From Ulva prolifera (taxonomy: Eukaryota; Chlorophyta; Ulvophyceae; Ulvales; Ulvaceae), in assembly GCA_023078555.1 (NCBI GenBank), contig CM041199.1, positions 7,259,315 to 7,323,314 of the forward strand: DNA of 64,000 bases, read 5' to 3'. A program made the translations under genes and the position numbers. Positions within the stretch are counted from its first letter, which is position 1. Each line of letters begins with the position of its first letter. Below are positions 60,701 to 64,000 of the stretch, in pieces. The notes below the pieces were generated by a model. That model was not told where the DNA came from and made no database searches. It worked only from the letters and a program-made list of their open reading frames with translations.

Positions 60701-61700
60701 TCTACCGCATCTTGACGCCATGAATCTGCGCTGCCTGACCCTCCGCAGCTGCGTCAGGTTGGACAGATTTGCTGCTCGTCCAGACGCGACCTACAGCCAC
60801 CTGCAACAGCTGATGCACCTCGACATCTCAGGCTGCCTACACCTCGTCCTGGCTCCGTGGCTTGGCGTTTGCGGCTGTTTGACCCACCTTGACCTGTCCA
60901 GCTACTCCAACCCAGACATGGGCGCAGCGCCACTGCCTGACACCATCACCAGTTGCAACGAGCTGGTGCACCTCTGCCTCAGCGGGTGCTCATGGATGGT
61001 GCAGCTTCCCGATACAATTGGGGGCGACGAGAACGTCCGGGGCTGTCGCCACCTGACGCATCTTGACCTCACTGATTGCGCACGGCTCTCCAGCCTGCCA
61101 CAGTCCATCAGCAACTGCAATGAGCTCGCACACCTGTGTCTTCAGGGGTGCTCTAGCTTAGAGACCCTGCCAGATGACATCAGCAGCTGCACACAGCTGA
61201 CACACCTTGACCTCAGCGGCTGCACCAGCCTACAGAATCCGCCACGCATCCTCCATCGTCCTGAAGGTGGGCAGCAGCTGTGTCCTGTCAGCGTCCGCCT
61301 GATCCTCGCTGGGTGGAGCAACGTGCCAGCCCTGCCAGTTGAAGTGCAGGAGAGCCTCGGGCCTAGGCTCACTCGTCTGGATCTGAGCGGTTGCAGCCAG
61401 TTGACGGCGCTGCCAGGTCAAGTGTGCAGGTGCTCTCAGGTGGCTGACCTTTGCCTCCGAGATTGTGCAGCGCTAGAGACGCTGCCAGTTGGAGTCAGCG
61501 GCTGGGTTCACTTAGCGAGGCTGGACATCAGAGGGTGCACAAATCTGCTGCAGCTGCCCGCCCAGCTGAGTGACTGCAGGCAGCTGAAGCGCATCGAGGC
61601 GGAGGAGGGATTGCCAGCAGTAGGCCACTTGCAAGCAAATCGTAACGAGCCTGGCTACAGTCGACTCTTGTCCCTGCTGCATATGGGAGCCGGCCTCTAA
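57774..61700 (+). CDS. NLR-type immune receptor-like protein: helical N-domain, NB-ARC, LRR
   Basis: A single uninterrupted frame encodes 1308 residues from ATG 57774, which has a good context (ACCATGG). The same frame is open to an ATG at 57675, but those 33 residues look like spacer. Residues 1-175 are predicted helical and match the pattern of RPW8/HeLo cell-death bundles (KFQHECNELKKILDP; a LEDT-like KLYEDTCAVLAEINFLVARA; then RLLHAFSS). NB-ARC follows: P-loop GMGGIGKTT (about 246), kinase 2 LLVLDDVW (about 331), RNBS-B SRLIVTTR, a GLPL variant EGHPGLL, RNBS-D CFCALAAF and an MHD variant, SMHPILHRIAKR (about 563). Some 22-24 leucine-rich repeats of LTHLDLSGCSSL..LPDSI type fill residues 690-1300. 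Plant proteins of this build sense pathogen effectors and switch by nucleotide exchange; that role here is inferred. No TIR domain or membrane span is seen. Confidence 0.9.
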   Translation: MAEPIHMQFGRAGASAVGQLVTKAVPVPVVDTWAGWAVQKSIDSLLQRGEAIRKFQHECNELKKILDPTSAAWNTLCMLDVVADVGTPNHHEPPFIPPELKLYEDTCAVLAEINFLVARAEAKKAEGRMSRLLHAFSSTGSQAQAARDELKKKVEDLSGENLRQTLAERKDKVMRAAASAGERRPGSVDDPNFRALQTRTDTPPGNHVELVLPPPHQHHPMVQHSDDLLPHIRTLLCNSRNTVISGMGGIGKTTIASAVFQAEQVSGRFHRCVWLEVGQKPRILDLLKSAFDQLFTDRQSNPYGYFRYDFDEASTGLQRIARRVRDHGWGVLLVLDDVWPSLYPAAVAELNFATHPSFCTAGSRLIVTTRQCSSGHYTAHEIPCGLPADADFVMVPPLRAEFAQQLFHRHAFNIVPDDLLADDRVHPELQSRLISSCEGHPGLLCSLADSVKSQGGSVHKIPQIWQDELMKWESKMVSGEDSASKECERSVEALPASVLKCFCALAAFRPDAWVPEADVLNLFATQAPLHMAASVSAAAHKLQQLVQHNLVSAAWQDGRWLFSMHPILHRIAKRRASALKAGSTACRFSGGADPARGPAVQCLGIHKPHGEGICLTEALTGYLDSDHKLHVCVVSGMGKQHQPPPRQWPLRLRFLHLDEEWAGGWRRPPRLAPSRPVMSINDGVGCPVVLHSLNLSRSTVLDALQCFLPARQLLHLDLSDSASMVELPSCILSSKRSSTNLVHLNLRGCSQLTELPDSLGKCKQLMILDLRECSSLEKLPANIQQCTALMHLHMNGCSHERLSELPAGIGSSTKLAHLDLGGCSGLKRLVAGLGVISDEMELTHLDLSECSLHSLPPSIGNYRHLSHLCLTRCSELQTLPESTGHLEKLVSLDLSECSQLRRLPHTLNWCRSLTRLDLSGCTALTEATLPQTLNDCSRLQHLSLGQNPWLQTVPEIAQRLVALTTLDLTGCEQLQVLPHLDAMNLRCLTLRSCVRLDRFAARPDATYSHLQQLMHLDISGCLHLVLAPWLGVCGCLTHLDLSSYSNPDMGAAPLPDTITSCNELVHLCLSGCSWMVQLPDTIGGDENVRGCRHLTHLDLTDCARLSSLPQSISNCNELAHLCLQGCSSLETLPDDISSCTQLTHLDLSGCTSLQNPPRILHRPEGGQQLCPVSVRLILAGWSNVPALPVEVQESLGPRLTRLDLSGCSQLTALPGQVCRCSQVADLCLRDCAALETLPVGVSGWVHLARLDIRGCTNLLQLPAQLSDCRQLKRIEAEEGLPAVGHLQANRNEPGYSRLLSLLHMGAGL

Positions 61701-63119
61701 ACATCTGCACTCGGGGTGACACAACGAGCACAATGATGCCTCTGCAAACTGTGGAAGAACGATGTTGAATCCCGGATATGCTATATACCATTGTCAGAAC
61801 AGCTGCCGATAGCGATCGATGAGGCTGGCACAGGTGCGACTTAAGGTAATGGCAGCGATTTTGTGCTTGTGACAGCCTGGAGTGGTCCCAGTCTGACAGC
61901 ATTGCGTGATCATTCTGCAGTTACAAGATTCTTGCGTCACTCTCATACTGCTTGGAAGCATCAAATGTGAATCTCTAGGGCTGTCAAGATCAGAGCCATC
62001 GCAATGGATGAGAAATGGTATGCTAAACTGCTAGGCCTACACTGGAAATGTCTGTGCATTTATCCGTGAAATTCGAAAATCTGTTGACGGTCGGGAGCGG
62101 CTATGTGTTATCTCACATGTGATAATATATCATCACTCATACATGTAACAATACATTGCATGTGTTGTCCAAAGAAAGGTAATTGTTTGGATACAATACA
62201 TATTTCCATCAGATATGCATGATATCTTTCAGTGTTTTCACTCGATAACAGGTCTGCTGCACATGTGCAGAGTCATTGGGCTCTTTGAAGGCCATTGCTA
62301 CACCAGTCCAGGGAGCATTCTACAGTGGAGCTAGCGTGCCTGTGCTATCCACAGCCAAGTACATATTGGGCTGGCACACCAGACCTCATATGTGGTAATG
62401 AAGTGAAGCATGCTCCGTGAATATTTCAAATCCAAGTGCCGGTACCGGACTCGAGTTAAACATCAGTCTCTGCTTGTACAAAGTTTCTGCAGCAGGCTGC
62501 ATGTGTAACTTCGTCAACGGCTGGTCTGAGCGTGTGCCTGAGAGTCAGATCAAAGTTGCAGTAAATATAAGTTGACTTGTGGCATTGTAAATATGTACAA
62601 ATCGAGTGGACACCTTGTGAGCTGAAGCACCAGAGCATATGTCCGAATGATGTCAATGACGATGGCAATGCGAGTTCCTTATGCACAGATGATCTATGAT
62701 TCAGGCAAGATGGTTCGTCTGCCAAGACACTCGAGCTATTTGTGAGATGTATCCCCCATCTCGGCTTGTGCACACAAGTCTAATTGAGATTATCGTCACT
62801 GCAATCCAGATGGACGCCTGCGGCTCTGAACGACGGACATAAACAAAACGGTGGATCAGTATTGTCTGTCAACACACCTGATCATGTTTCTCAGTGAAAG
62901 CCAGACACACGATCCGAACGTTGCAGGCAGCAAAGCACAATCACCAAAAAACAGCACTGCAGCGCCTTCCATGCCCTTGACTACTGATTGAAAACAACAG
63001 GTCGAACAGGTGTGCTAAGCGGCCAGCCAGCACGTCACTGTACAGATGTGTCGACATGTAGTTCTGGGCGGTCACATGAACTTGAGACATAAAGTTGCTA
63101 CCAGCACCAAAATGTGGCC
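61701..63119. other. Spacer, 3' flank of the NLR gene
   Basis: The stretch is AT-richer than the rest of the window. A TGTAA word near 62145 is a possible polyadenylation signal. No gene is recognised. Confidence 0.45.
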
Positions 63120-63889
63120 TCATTCGGGACGACTGCATTTTTCAGCAGCCTGCGAAAGAAGTTCAAATGCAGGTTGCATCTGCATCTCATCTGCACCAAG
63201 CACATCATCACATTCTACTTGACCTGCTTCATGAATCACGTGTACGACAGAAATCAGCCACGTATGAGCCACATTCTGCTCACCTGGTAGGACATATTTA
63301 TCGCAGGCGTCAGCATGTGTGGGGCGCCCATTGCAATGCGTCCAGAACCAAGCTGTTGCGGCAAACATGGGCCAGTGGTCCTGTCGCGGAGAAAGAACGT
63401 GTTCATCAAGGTATGATTCTGCATAGCGACGATCTCAGCTGAGCTAAGCCGGGCACATACTCGAAAGAGTTTCATGAGGCTTCTGTGCTGGGAGGTCTCC
63501 ACCTTGTTGCTGCTGCCTAGTCTCACACACCGGCCACGCAGGAAAAAAGTTCACTGGCCTGTCAACCTTCTTGCGAACAACAGCACTGGCAGAAGTCCTT
63601 GCAAGCAGTTCCAGTCTCTAGCAGCGCCGACACAGATGAGCCTGGCTTCGGTCAGCCACTGTTTGCAATGAAGCAGACTGGTCACATTCAAACACAACAC
63701 GTGGCGACGCTTGTTGCGAGTCGGCCGCGAACTTAAATGGCCACCTCCATTCTTGCAACGCACAAACTTTCGCGACTGCCTGGACCCAAATCGGTGAGAC
63801 AAAAGGCTAGGTATGCCTTGAGCCACCAAAGCTGTGCTGGCGGTCCAGATCTCAAAGTGTTCATCGCTATCAGGAGTCAACGGTCCCCC
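63120..63889 (-). CDS. Candidate minus-strand gene, partial exons
   Basis: An exon at 63889-63745 (TGCAG acceptor, GTGGCC donor) reads GGPLTPDSDEHFEIWTASTA, then LVAQGIPSLLSHRFGSRQSR. Further down the minus strand, after a GCGACAG acceptor near 63389, one frame runs to a stop at about 63120 and reads DKYVLPGEQNVAHTWLISVV. In another frame, 63526-63285 ends at CAG/GTGAGC. The pieces look coding, but I could not connect them in one phase-consistent model. No family is recognised; the 5' end would lie right of the window. Confidence 0.3.
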
Positions 63890-64000
63890 CTGCACTGTAC
63901 ATCAGGTGAGTCAAGGCTGGACAGCAGGAACGGGCAGCTGTGATCAAACACATCATCGGCTGGGATCAGCACTAGCAGATGCGCAGAGAGTCACACATGT

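Overview
The window reads as nuclear DNA of a eukaryote, most likely a green alga (chlorophyte). The reasons are GC-rich coding exons in TG/CA-rich spacers full of TGCATGCA words, many introns with GTGCG-type donors and TGCAG acceptors, a hydroxyproline-rich SPPPPP extracellular protein, and transposon remnants of plant/algal type. The species cannot be told from the sequence. No operons, bacterial signals, tRNA or rRNA genes were seen.

Layout. 1-871 is one end of a hAT-like DNA transposon. 872-7.2 kb is spacer with a broken retroelement piece. 7.2-9.8 kb (minus) and 15.7-17.5 kb (minus) are two Ser/Pro-rich, probably disordered proteins that share a C-terminal motif. Retroelement debris lies at 14.0-14.6 and 19.7-20.3 kb, including a 54-bp mini-insertion with an 8-bp target duplication. 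24.6-37.8 kb (plus) is a very large gene that I rebuilt from 12 phase-consistent exons (3004 aa). It encodes a signal peptide, a Pro-rich stalk, two thrombospondin type-1 repeats, EGF-like and Cys-rich modules, one membrane span and a cytoplasmic tail of about 1480 residues with six degenerate repeats. 41.0-46.8 kb (plus) is an 8-exon gene (1082 aa) for a six-span FUSC/ALMT-like membrane protein. Its 3' end is duplicated and broken at 51.6-52.9 kb. 53.9-55.0 kb is a complete hAT-like element, the inverted twin of the one at the left edge. 57.8-61.7 kb (plus) is an intronless NB-ARC/LRR (NLR-type) gene whose N-terminal region looks like an RPW8/HeLo-type helical bundle.

The genes do not form an evident pathway. 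Three could act at the cell surface or in sensing: the receptor-like wall/matrix protein, the anion-transporter-like protein and the NLR. That grouping is inference. The spacers hold many small dispersed repeats, two adjacent perfect palindromes and long homopolymer C/G tracts. Exon boundaries were inferred by eye from splice consensus and reading phase and have no transcript support.
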